Shown here one piece after another: positions 17,170-25,379 of a stretch of 29,252 bases of DNA; within the stretch, counting starts at the first letter, position 1; every line of letters begins with the position of its first letter. The position numbers and the translations under genes are program-made. The DNA lies in NCBI GenBank assembly GCA_023129805.1, contig JAGMBK010000005.1, forward strand, positions 1 through 29,252, written 5' to 3'. Source of the stretch: Candidatus Zixiibacteriota bacterium. GTDB lineage: Bacteria > Zixibacteria > MSB-5A5 > SM1-73. The notes beneath the pieces are model-generated. The model was not told the origin of the DNA and ran no database searches. It was given only the letters and a program-made list of their open reading frames with translations.

Positions 17170-17748
17170 ATGGACAAAGAGAAAATTCAAAAAGCCGTCA
17201 GAATGATTTTGGAGGCGGTGGGAGAAGATCCAGAAAGGGATGGGCTTCGTGATACTCCCAAAAGGGTGGCAGATTTTTATGAAGAAATTTTTGCCGGACT
17301 TTCCGAAAATCCCGAGGCTCAGATAAAGCTCTACTCTGCTCCCGATCAGGATGATCCGAATTTGGATCCGGTGGAGATGATCATCACCAAGGACATCTTC
17401 TTTCATTCACTTTGCGAGCATCATCTTCTCCCCTTCTTCGGAAAAGCGCACATCGCCTACATCCCCACAGATAATCAGATAACCGGATTCTCCAGATTGG
17501 TGCGGGTGATCGAGGTTTTATCAAGAAGACCTCAACTGCAGGAGCGCCTCACCGCTCAGATTGCAGACGTTTTGATGAAGGTTCTTAAGCCCAAGGGAGT
17601 GCTGGTCATCATGGAGGCGGAGCAGATGTGTCTTACCATGCGGGGCTTGAAAAAACCAGGCTCTGTGGCCATCACCTCCGCCATGCGCGGAGCGCTTAAG
17701 GAAGATGCCCTCAGAAAGGAAGCCTTCTCCCTAATAAAGGGCAAATAA
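17170..17748 (+). CDS. folE: GTP cyclohydrolase I
   Basis: 192 residues, the family norm. DPERDGLRDTPKRVADFYEE is the N-terminal signature. FHSLCEHHLLPFFGKAHIAY carries the zinc Cys and the catalytic histidines, and GFSRLVRVIEVLSRRPQLQE is the next conserved block. The third zinc ligand Cys is in AEQMCLTMRG, and KPGSVAITSAMRGALKED ends the core. With all zinc ligands present this is a canonical type IA enzyme, making 7,8-dihydroneopterin triphosphate from GTP, the first step of folate synthesis. It should neighbour folP, but a restriction-modification pair lies between them. Confidence 0.95.
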   Translation: MDKEKIQKAVRMILEAVGEDPERDGLRDTPKRVADFYEEIFAGLSENPEAQIKLYSAPDQDDPNLDPVEMIITKDIFFHSLCEHHLLPFFGKAHIAYIPTDNQITGFSRLVRVIEVLSRRPQLQERLTAQIADVLMKVLKPKGVLVIMEAEQMCLTMRGLKKPGSVAITSAMRGALKEDALRKEAFSLIKGK

Positions 17749-17766
17749 TTCTCTAATTTTCCTACG

Positions 17767-19059
17767 ATGTCGGCAATAAATACTCACAAGATAATTATTG
17801 GGGATTCTCGCAGTATGAAAGAACTGACAAATGAGTCCGTTCATCTGGTCGTTACCTCTCCTCCTTACTGGCAATTGAAGGATTACGGCCATAAAGAGCA
17901 AATTGGCTATAATGATACTTATGAGGATTACATAAATAACCTGAATCTGGTATGGAGTGAATGCTACCGCGTGCTTCATAAAGGTTGTCGCCTATGCATA
18001 AATATTGGGGATCAATTCGCTCGCTCAGTTTATTACGGTAGATACAAAATAATTCCCATTCGAACCGAAATTATCAAGTTCTGTGAAACAATTGGATTCG
18101 ATTATATGGGTGCAATTATATGGCAAAAAGTTACGACCTGTAATACTACTGGCGGGGCGACCGTAATGGGCTCATTTCCTTATCCCAGAAGTGGCATTCT
18201 CAAGATAGATTATGAATTCATATTGATCTTCAAGAGACTTGGAAATCCCCCTAAAGTGTCAAAAAAGATAAAAGAGGAATCCAAACTTTCTCAAAGGGAA
18301 TGGAATGAGTATTTTTGTGGACATTGGAGCTTCGCGGGAGAAAAACAGAATAGACACTTGGCAATGTTTCCCGAAGAGTTGCCCCGGCGACTTATCAAAA
18401 TGTTCAGTTTTGTCGGTGATACCATTCTGGATCCGTTCCTGGGGAGTGGAACAACAACTCAAGCGGCAAAGAATCTAAAGAGGAATTCAAAAGGTTACGA
18501 AATTAGTGAAGGATTTTTGCCTATTATTAAGAAAAAAGTAGAAATCGAGAAATTTACCATTTTTGATGATGCGGAATTTCAGATAATAAAGCAGGAAAAT
18601 CTAAAAGATGATTTCAAGGAAGAAATCAAAAGATTGCCTTACCTCTTCAAGGATCCTTTAAAGTTTGATAAGAAGGTTGATCCAAAGCAACTGAGATTTG
18701 GCTCCCGCGTAGATAATTCTGAATACAACAAAGAGAGCGGATATAAAATCAAAGAGATTATCAGTCCTGAGATGTTGATGCTGGAAGATGGTTTGAAAGT
18801 GAAATTAATAGGTGTCAAAGAAAGAAAGAAATTTAACGGAGAAGCCAACCGGTTCCTGCTGGAGCGACTGACAGGAAAAAGAATTTTTATAAAATTCGAT
18901 AACACCAAATACGACGACCAAGGCAATCTTCTTTGCTACCTATATCTTCACAATAAAACGTTTATAAATGCCCATTTGATTAAGTCTGGACTTGTGGATG
19001 TGGATACATCCTTTGATTACAAATATAAGTCTAAATTTTTGGCATTACAGAATAGATAG
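17767..19059 (+). CDS. Beta-class DNA methyltransferase (m4C type) with a C-terminal SNase-like domain
   Basis: 430 residues. The catalytic motif IV is T30-SPPYW35; the Trp after SPPY favours N4-cytosine methylation. The SAM-binding motif LDPFLGSGTTTQAAKNL (221-237) comes after it, i.e. the beta order. The target-recognition region would be the middle 90-200. The methyltransferase fold ends near residue 262. After a charged linker, residues about 326-428 look like a staphylococcal nuclease (TNase) fold: LEDGLKVKLIGV, an A-x-RFLLERLTGKRIFIKFD helix-strand, YDDQGNLLCYLYLHNKTFIN and AHLIKSGLVDVD. The nuclease residues are absent: DGDT is replaced by SPEM, the IDxPE region by VKER, and the Arg of DRYGR by Asn. 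It pairs with the next gene, an MjaI-family endonuclease, so CTAG is the likely target; that site is inferred from the family. Confidence 0.88.
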   Translation: MSAINTHKIIIGDSRSMKELTNESVHLVVTSPPYWQLKDYGHKEQIGYNDTYEDYINNLNLVWSECYRVLHKGCRLCINIGDQFARSVYYGRYKIIPIRTEIIKFCETIGFDYMGAIIWQKVTTCNTTGGATVMGSFPYPRSGILKIDYEFILIFKRLGNPPKVSKKIKEESKLSQREWNEYFCGHWSFAGEKQNRHLAMFPEELPRRLIKMFSFVGDTILDPFLGSGTTTQAAKNLKRNSKGYEISEGFLPIIKKKVEIEKFTIFDDAEFQIIKQENLKDDFKEEIKRLPYLFKDPLKFDKKVDPKQLRFGSRVDNSEYNKESGYKIKEIISPEMLMLEDGLKVKLIGVKERKKFNGEANRFLLERLTGKRIFIKFDNTKYDDQGNLLCYLYLHNKTFINAHLIKSGLVDVDTSFDYKYKSKFLALQNR

Positions 19060-19075
19060 CAGAAAAACAAAAGCA

Positions 19076-19660
19076 ATGAAGATAATACTCTCCAATGCGG
19101 AAATCAGGAAGTGTATAGACCTTGAAACTCCTGATTTCCCAAAATATGCAAGTCAACTCATTAATCTCGCAAATCAAAATGCTCAGGGCACAAGACCTAA
19201 AGTCGTAGGTCAGATGAGCGACCTTATAAAACAATTTCCTGGAAGAACAATAAATGAATGGGAGGAGTGGTACATAAGGAAAAATCCGAAAGCAATTCAA
19301 ACTGCGACCAACAAAATCTTGGAAATGGTCAAAAGTTTAAAAGAAGTGATAGGCAAAGTTGACAGGGAAATGGTGGAAAAATGGGTAAAGGATTTAGTAA
19401 TTGTCAAAACATTCCTGGGGCTGAAGTTTCAGGAGGCCATATTAAAGAGAGGAGCGGAGATTAAAGGCACCTCTTCCCGTTTAGCAGATTTTACGGAAGA
19501 ATCAAAGGGTATTGATGGATATATTGGTGACATCCCCGTTTCCATAAAGCCGGAAACATATGAAATCAAAAAGTCTCTCCCGGAAGATATTCCGGTAAAG
19601 ATAATTTACTACAAAAAGATCAAGAACGGAATAGAGGTGGATTACAAAGAAATCTTTTGA
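19076..19660 (+). CDS. MjaI-family type II restriction endonuclease
   Basis: 194 residues from the ATG at 19076; the frame is open further upstream but that part overlaps the methyltransferase end. NAQGTRPKVVGQMSDLIKQF and FPGRTINEWEEWYIRKNP are hallmarks of the RE_MjaI family as I recall it, whose founder cuts CTAG. A possible catalytic region is FLGLKFQEAIL, then a Glu/Asp-rich stretch ESKGIDGYIGDIPVSIKP, where D/E...K spacing (GIDGYIGD...VSIK) fits a PD-(D/E)xK nuclease core. It starts 16 bp after the methyltransferase stop, in the same orientation. Together they form a complete type II restriction-modification system. The pair is more AT-rich and uses looser codons than the folate genes around it, consistent with horizontal acquisition. 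Confidence 0.85.
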   Translation: MKIILSNAEIRKCIDLETPDFPKYASQLINLANQNAQGTRPKVVGQMSDLIKQFPGRTINEWEEWYIRKNPKAIQTATNKILEMVKSLKEVIGKVDREMVEKWVKDLVIVKTFLGLKFQEAILKRGAEIKGTSSRLADFTEESKGIDGYIGDIPVSIKPETYEIKKSLPEDIPVKIIYYKKIKNGIEVDYKEIF

Positions 19661-19752
19661 TAAAGTTACGCTAAAGTTTGGTCGTGCGTCAGATTTGGAC
19701 TCGTCCAATAGGAAAAAGTTGAATCATGCAACAAACGATCCTATGAAACAAA

Positions 19753-20595
19753 ATGGAATTCAAGCTCAATTTTTCTAAAGGAATTTTCGACCTTTCATCG
19801 CGCACGCATATTATGGGGGTCTTGAATGTGACTCCCGATTCTTTCTCCGATGGGGGCAAGTTTTTTAAGTTAGAGGATGCGGTTAGAGAGGGATCAAAGA
19901 TGGCTGAAGAGGGGGCGGATATAATCGATGTGGGAGGGGAATCCACCCGTCCCGGCTCAGATCCGGTCCCCATCCAAGAGGAGCTTTCCCGGGTGATTCC
20001 GGTGATTAAGTCTCTCTCCAAAAAGACAGACGTCCCCATCTCCATTGACACCTATAAAGCAGAAGTGGCTAAGCAAGCGTTGGATGCGGGAGCACAGATG
20101 ATAAACGAGATCAGCGCATTGCGATTTGATCCGGAGATGAAAAAGATCGCCTCAGAATATAAAGTTCCGATAAATTTGATGCATATCAAGGGAACTCCCA
20201 AAAACATGCAGAAAGATCCTTCATATGAGGATGTGATGGGCGAGATCACAGAGTATCTGAAACAAAGCATCGAAATCGCCTGTGATGCGGGGATTGACCC
20301 GAAAAAAATCATGATCGATCCGGGAATCGGATTTGGAAAAAGGTTGGAGGACAATCTAAATATATTGAAAAACTTAAAAAAAATCTGTATATTGAATTGT
20401 CCTATTTTGATCGGCTGCTCGCGAAAATCTTTTATCGGCAAAATACTTAATCTGCCGATGGAGGAGAGATTGGAAGGGAGCTTAGCCGCTTTGGCGGTGG
20501 CGGTGATGAGCGGAGCAAACATCATCCGGGTGCACGATGTCAAAGAAAGCAAAAGGGTAGCCAAATTGGTGGATGCCATCTTACGCTTAAATTAA
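19753..20595 (+). CDS. folP: Dihydropteroate synthase
   Basis: 280 residues. MGVLNVTPDSFSDGGKFFKL is the first pterin-binding signature; DVGGESTRPGSDPVPIQEEL is the flexible loop 2 region. PISIDTYKAEVAKQALDAGA, MINEISALRFD, MIDPGIGFGKRLEDNL, LIGCSRKSFIGKIL and the final IIRVHDVKESKRVAKL complete the TIM-barrel active site. It condenses p-aminobenzoate with dihydropterin pyrophosphate and is the sulfonamide target. The ATG at 19753 has no clear ribosome site. The ~90 bp before it follow the restriction gene and show no strong promoter, so it may still be read from upstream. Confidence 0.96.
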   Translation: MEFKLNFSKGIFDLSSRTHIMGVLNVTPDSFSDGGKFFKLEDAVREGSKMAEEGADIIDVGGESTRPGSDPVPIQEELSRVIPVIKSLSKKTDVPISIDTYKAEVAKQALDAGAQMINEISALRFDPEMKKIASEYKVPINLMHIKGTPKNMQKDPSYEDVMGEITEYLKQSIEIACDAGIDPKKIMIDPGIGFGKRLEDNLNILKNLKKICILNCPILIGCSRKSFIGKILNLPMEERLEGSLAALAVAVMSGANIIRVHDVKESKRVAKLVDAILRLN

Positions 20596-20616
20596 GAAGG
20601 GAAGCCTATAAATGGA

Positions 20617-20637
20617 GATTTCAGATTTCTTGAAATC
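20617..20637. promoter_or_regulatory. Inverted repeat upstream of mntA
   Basis: GATTTCA (20617-20623) and TGAAATC (20631-20637) form a 7-bp inverted repeat with a 7-base centre, about 100 bp before the mntA start. Toxin-antitoxin operons are often autoregulated through such sites, but for MntA-HepT this is not established, so the role is a guess. Confidence 0.3.
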
Positions 20638-20737
20638 AGATACTTTTATACCACCACTACTTAAACCCAAAGAAAACTTCGTTTGTGGTGATAACTTCGT
20701 CCGAAATTCCGAACCCCGTTATGAGAGATGAGAAATC

Positions 20738-21037
20738 ATGAGTGCTGGAAAAGTTATATCAAATATAGTGTTTAAGAAAATTATTTTAATCCTCAGAAGT
20801 CACGGAGCAAAAAGGATTGGTGTTTTTGGATCATACGCGAGAGGCGATATGAATCCAGAAAGTGACATCGATATTCTTGTGGAATTCTCAGAGAGAAAAA
20901 GTCTACTCGATATTGTAGGAATAGAACAGGAGTTATCCGAATCGTTAGGCATAAAGGTAGATTTGTTAACTGAAAAGTTCATAAGTCCTTATTTAATTGA
21001 CAGGATCAAAAAGGAAACAGCGGTGATTTACGAATGA
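20738..21037 (+). CDS. mntA: MntA-type minimal nucleotidyltransferase antitoxin
   Basis: 99 residues. The minimal nucleotidyltransferase motif GS-x10-DxD is exact: G31-S32 ... D43-I-D45 (GVFGSYARGDMNPESDIDIL). KVDLLTEKFISPYLIDRIKK and a short C-terminus match the MntA family. In the characterised Shewanella system MntA transfers AMP from ATP onto a tyrosine of HepT and thereby silences its RNase. The stop overlaps the HepT start by 4 bp (ATGA), so the two are translationally coupled. It lies between folP and cdaA, where it interrupts an otherwise housekeeping run. Confidence 0.9.
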   Translation: MSAGKVISNIVFKKIILILRSHGAKRIGVFGSYARGDMNPESDIDILVEFSERKSLLDIVGIEQELSESLGIKVDLLTEKFISPYLIDRIKKETAVIYE

Positions 21038-21381
21038 AAAGAGATAATATTGTGTATTTAAGGCATATTTTGGATGCCATACACCGAATTGAAGAATATA
21101 CAACGGGTGTGAAATACGAGGGTTTCATGGGCAACAATTTGGTCCAAGCCGGTGTGATGAGAGAGATCGAAATAATGGGAGAGGCTGCTAAGAGATTAAC
21201 CAATGAATTCAAAGAAAAATATCCGGATATACCTTGGAAGAAAGTGGCAGGGATGAGAGATAAGTTGATACATGGTTATTTCGGCGTCGATTTAGACGCA
21301 GTGTGGGACACGGTTAAGAAAGATATTAATGTATTGGAAGGCAAAATAAAGGATATAATTGAAAGAGAAGACAAAAGATGA
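21034..21381 (+). CDS. hepT: HepT-like HEPN RNase toxin
   Basis: 115 residues, all helical. The HEPN catalytic motif R-x4-H-x-Y is present as R75-DKLI-H80-G-Y82 (GMRDKLIHGYFGVD). MREIEIMGEAAKRLTNEFKE and YPDIPWKKVAGMRDKLIHGY are typical of DUF86/HepT proteins. The tyrosine adjoining the catalytic histidine is the residue adenylylated by MntA in the studied homologue, and it is present, so both toxicity and its control look intact. It forms a type VII-like toxin-antitoxin pair with the preceding gene. The 145 bp after it, up to cdaA, contain no gene I can support. Confidence 0.9.
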   Translation: MKRDNIVYLRHILDAIHRIEEYTTGVKYEGFMGNNLVQAGVMREIEIMGEAAKRLTNEFKEKYPDIPWKKVAGMRDKLIHGYFGVDLDAVWDTVKKDINVLEGKIKDIIEREDKR

Positions 21382-21526
21382 GTGGGATTCAGAACTTTCG
21401 AAATCCTTCATTTTTCATTAAAATTTAAGTAGTGCGCTGAATAGGTTTTTAAAGACTTTTGCGACACATGAAAAGAAAAGGCAGGGGAGAAAGTAAACTC
21501 AAGAATTTTCGTCTTCAGAAGGGAAT

Positions 21527-22291
21527 ATGGAGCTATTTCATATCAGCTTTTTAAAATTCACCGTAGTCGATTTAATCGACGTGGCACTGGTAGCATTTTT
21601 GTTTTCCCGGCTGCTGATTTTGATGAAAGGAACCCGCTCGGCGCAGATCGTTTTGGGACTTTTCTTGCTTTTTTCCATCTCGTTTTTAGCCTTCTGGTTC
21701 CGACTGGAGGGACTTAAATGGCTGATTACCAACATTGCCACCGTGGGGATTTTGGTTTTAGTTATCGTATTTCAGCCGGAGCTTAGGAATGCCTTAGCTC
21801 AGATAGGGCACAACAAACTCTTTCGCCTGTTTTTTAGATACGAGAAGAGTAAGACCTTAGATGAGTTGGTCAAAGCGGCCGTAAGGCTTTCACAACTCCG
21901 CTATGGTGGGCTTTTAGTGATTGAAAGGGAGATCGGGCTCAAAAATTTTATAGAGACTGGAAAGTCTGTCAACGCCGAGGTCTCGGCTGATCTTCTGGTA
22001 ACCATATTCACCCCCTACACCCCTCTTCACGACGGAGCCGCAATCATACAGGGAGATTATGTGGTGGCAGTAGCTTGCACTCTCCCCCTGACTCAAAATC
22101 CTCGATACGCTAAGCTCTTCGGGATGCGGCACAAAGCCGCCATCGGGGTGACCGAGGAATCAGATGCCATCTCCATTGCAGTCTCCGAGGAGACCGGAAA
22201 GATATCGATCGCCTTTAAAGGGGTCTTGTATACGGAGATCGATAAATCTGTGTTGAAAGAGACCTTAGTCCGGATGGCAAAATCTGGATAA
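21527..22291 (+). CDS. cdaA: Diadenylate cyclase CdaA (c-di-AMP synthase)
   Basis: 254 residues. Three N-terminal membrane segments are visible: about 14-32 (DLIDVALVAFLFSRLLILM), about 38-58 (AQIVLGLFLLFSISFLAFWF) and about 66-84. The DAC domain follows with GGLLVIEREIGLKNFIETG, the ATP-site DGA at 169-171 (PLHDGAAIIQGD) and the second catalytic motif R201-H-K (FGMRHKAAIGVTEESDA). The usual second motif is RHR, so Lys replaces the last Arg, a conservative change. It makes c-di-AMP from two ATP. In many bacteria cdaA is followed by the YbbR/CdaR regulator gene; here obgE comes next and no CdaR is present. Confidence 0.94.
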   Translation: MELFHISFLKFTVVDLIDVALVAFLFSRLLILMKGTRSAQIVLGLFLLFSISFLAFWFRLEGLKWLITNIATVGILVLVIVFQPELRNALAQIGHNKLFRLFFRYEKSKTLDELVKAAVRLSQLRYGGLLVIEREIGLKNFIETGKSVNAEVSADLLVTIFTPYTPLHDGAAIIQGDYVVAVACTLPLTQNPRYAKLFGMRHKAAIGVTEESDAISIAVSEETGKISIAFKGVLYTEIDKSVLKETLVRMAKSG

Positions 22292-23329
<1,038 letters not shown>

Positions 23330-23372
23330 TGTAACGACTGAAGTTATATCGATTACCCAAAAAGTTCCTGTG

Positions 23373-23432
23373 CCAGTCGGGTCCCCTGACCCGACTGGAT
23401 TCAAGCCTGCCAGGTCAGGGGACCTGGCAGGC
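23373..23432. repeat. Pair of strong hairpins with complementary tips
   Basis: Hairpin 1 (23373-23398) is CCAGTCGGGTC, loop CCCT, and the complement. Hairpin 2 (23405-23432) is GCCTGCCAGGTC, loop AGGG, and the complement. The 12-base heads GGTCCCCTGACC and GGTCAGGGGACC are exact reverse complements, so the two hairpins could pair with each other or form kissing loops. Flanking GTGCC and GGCAC also match. It lies between obgE and dprA. Confidence 0.75.
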
Positions 23433-23436
23433 ACAG

Positions 23437-23484
23437 AGGAAATTATAAAGTCCAAATTTGAGGAAATAAAAAGAGAGCTATCTT
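23437..23484 (+). pseudogene. Duplicated obgE 3' end (relic)
   Basis: EEIIKSKFEEIKRELS followed by TGA is encoded here, closely matching the obgE tail [16 protein letters not shown] at 23270-23316; DNA identity by eye is above 80%. A frame shifted by +1 from obgE is open from just before its stop through both hairpins into this relic. This is consistent either with a longer ancestral obgE whose end was cut off by a small indel, or with a local duplication. The next stretch, 23486-23740, holds short inverted repeats but no gene. Confidence 0.55.
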
Positions 23485-23511
23485 GAATGAGTCCTGAAGG
23501 AAGAATAGCTT

Positions 23512-23549
23512 TTCGAAGCTCGTCTAATGGTGACGAGACTCGCTTCGAA
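23512..23549. repeat. Hairpin with GAAGCT-rich flanks upstream of dprA
   Basis: TTCGAAG-CTCGTC (23512-23524) pairs with GACGAG...CTTCGAA (23532-23549) with a small internal loop. The next ~100 bp contain many GAAGCTTG/GAAGCTCG words in both orientations, and a GTATGA/TCATAC inverted repeat near 23660-23690. It reads as repeat debris rather than a known regulator. Confidence 0.4.
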
Positions 23550-23745
23550 GCTTGAAGCTCGGTGATTGAAGCTGGAAAATTCCCAACAGATGAAAATTTC
23601 AAGCTTCGAACTTCGGAAGTCGAGCATCGCAACGAGCTTCGCCAACGATGTGAAGCTCGTATGAGTGCATACGCACATTCATACGAACAAACGATATTCA
23701 ATTCCGTTTTCGTATCTATGACCAAAAAGTTACGAGGATAAGATT

Positions 23746-24849
23746 TTGGACTCTTCCGAACTGAAAAGCTGGCTGGCTCTTTTCACCGTCCCCCAGGTCG
23801 GGCCGGTTCGATATATCTTTTTGGTCAAACATTTCGGCTCACCGGAAAAAGTGTTGAAAGCTTCAAAAGAAGAGCTGGCAGAGTTGCCGGATATAGGGCC
23901 GGTGGTCGCCTCCAATATAAAAAATAAAGTCTCCTGGGATAAAGTGGAAGAGCAACTGAGGTTGATTCAGAAAAACCAGGTGCAGATTGTAACCTTCAGA
24001 GATGAAAACTATCCTGAGAATCTTCTGTCAATCTACGACCCTCCTCCGTTTCTTTTCTTCAAAGGAAAGATCAAAGAAGAAGATCGGAATGCGGTAGCAA
24101 TAGTGGGGTGTCGCTCCGCCTCCCTTTACGGAAAACGGATCACCGAAAGGATTGGAAGAGAGCTTTCCCAAAGGGGAATCACCATAGTTAGCGGACTGGC
24201 CAGGGGTATAGATTCCATCGGGCACCTTTCCGCCTTAAAGGAGAATGGCAGGACTTTGGCTGTCTTCGGCTCAGGACTTGATGTGATTTATCCTCGGGAA
24301 AACAGGAAGCTAACAGAACAGATCATATCATCCGGAGCCATCCTTTCTGAATTCCCCTTGGGCACCAAACCTGAAGCACCCAATTTCCCCAGACGAAATA
24401 GACTGATAAGCGGGCTATCCTTGGGAGTGGTGATCGTGGAGGCGGGAACAAAAAGCGGAGCACTTCTCACCGCGCATTGCGCCTTAGAGCAGAACCGGGA
24501 GGTCTTCGCCATCCCGGGCAATCTGGGATCAAAAAACAGTGAGGGAACAAATAAACTGATAAAACAAGGAGCCAAACTGGTCACCTCGGTGGAGGATATC
24601 TTGGAGGAGTTGCAAATAACTACCAAGAGTGGGGAATCCTTATCTTCTGTTCTGACCGAAGAAGATCTGTCCCATCTTTCGGAGATGGAAAAGAGTATAC
24701 TTAAGCTCATTTCAGATGAACCTTATCACATAGACAAAATCGCCTCCCAAGCTTCTGTTGGCGTATGGCAAGCTTTATCGTCGCTTTTATCTTTGGAGCT
24801 AAAGGGTTTGGTGAAACAACTTTCCGGCAAAATGTTTGTGCGAGCTTAG
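23746..24849 (+). CDS. dprA: DNA-processing protein DprA (Smf)
   Basis: 367 residues, TTG start with GAGG about 9 bp upstream; no closer ATG exists in frame. Residues 1-65 hold a helix-hairpin-helix region (VGPVRYIFLVKHFGSPEKVL, ELAELPDIGPVVASNI). The Rossmann-like DprA core follows with VAIVGCRSASLYGKRITERI, ITIVSGLARGIDSIGHLSAL, LAVFGSGLDVIYPRENRKL, and NFPRRNRLISGLSLGVVIVE with SGALLTAHCALEQNREVFAI. A C-terminal winged helix (DML1-type) spans about 305-365. DprA protects incoming single-stranded DNA and loads RecA in natural transformation. No other competence genes are in view. Confidence 0.95.
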   Translation: MDSSELKSWLALFTVPQVGPVRYIFLVKHFGSPEKVLKASKEELAELPDIGPVVASNIKNKVSWDKVEEQLRLIQKNQVQIVTFRDENYPENLLSIYDPPPFLFFKGKIKEEDRNAVAIVGCRSASLYGKRITERIGRELSQRGITIVSGLARGIDSIGHLSALKENGRTLAVFGSGLDVIYPRENRKLTEQIISSGAILSEFPLGTKPEAPNFPRRNRLISGLSLGVVIVEAGTKSGALLTAHCALEQNREVFAIPGNLGSKNSEGTNKLIKQGAKLVTSVEDILEELQITTKSGESLSSVLTEEDLSHLSEMEKSILKLISDEPYHIDKIASQASVGVWQALSSLLSLELKGLVKQLSGKMFVRA

Positions 24850-24852
24850 AAG

Positions 24853-24937
24853 ACCTCTCCCCCTATTTCCCCCTCTCCATTTCATGGAGAGAGGTTCACC
24901 CTGAAGGGATTCACCCTGAAGGGGACAGGGGGTGAGG
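24853..24937. repeat. Dispersed repeat with inverted ends, short version
   Basis: The ends ACCTCTCCCCCT and AGGGGGTGAGGT form imperfect terminal inverted repeats like those of copies A and B. Inside is a hairpin CTCTCCAT-TTC-ATGGAGAG (24873-24891) and two tandem TTCACCCTGAAGGG units. It follows dprA directly. The remainder, to 25112, is AT-rich, with a weak TTGCAT...TAAATT promoter-like pair (25013-25041) as the only candidate signal for ptsH. Confidence 0.6.
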
Positions 24938-25112
24938 TAAGAAATCAGGTTCAATGAGACAAATGAATAAAATCATAAAAACAAAATTTTGCCCTTAAAG
25001 TATTCCGAAAACTTGCATTTGTTATCTATTTGATTTAAATTATGACTTAAATGTTTCTTTTGTGTAATCTGCAAAATGATGGAAAGCGTTTGTTGCAAAA
25101 AAGGATAATGTT

Positions 25113-25379
25113 TTGGTCGAAAGGAAGATTCAGGTAATAAACAAACTGGGACTTCATGCCAGGCCAGCCGCCATGCTGGTGCAGAAGGCGTCCAAGTTCA
25201 AATCCGAGATAAAAATAAAAAAGGAAGATATCGAGGCAAATGCCAAAAGCATCTTAAGCGTGATGATGTTGGCCGCAGAAATGGGAAGCTTTGTGATCGT
25301 CAAAGCCGAAGGAGAAGATGAAGAGCAGGTGGTGGAGGCAATAGCAAAATTGTTTGAGGAAAGGTTTGGAGAGGAGTAA
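25113..25379 (+). CDS. ptsH: Phosphocarrier protein HPr
   Basis: 88 residues. The TTG at 25113 is 7 bp after AGGA; no ATG is usable in frame. The phosphorylated histidine is H15 in the canonical GLHARPAA. The regulatory serine S46 sits in NAKSILSVMM, matching the position used by HPr kinase in Gram-positives and many other bacteria. HPr passes phosphate from enzyme I to sugar-specific EII components. It is joined directly to ptsI, with the stop next to the ptsI GTG. No EII genes are in view, so this pair may serve distant transporters or a regulatory PTS; the window cannot decide. Confidence 0.95.
   Translation: MVERKIQVINKLGLHARPAAMLVQKASKFKSEIKIKKEDIEANAKSILSVMMLAAEMGSFVIVKAEGEDEEQVVEAIAKLFEERFGEE

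Noticed and set aside
23500..23700. Repeated GAAGCT words suggesting a CRISPR or tandem array
   Set aside because: Units are short, irregular and in both orientations, without constant repeats or spacers.
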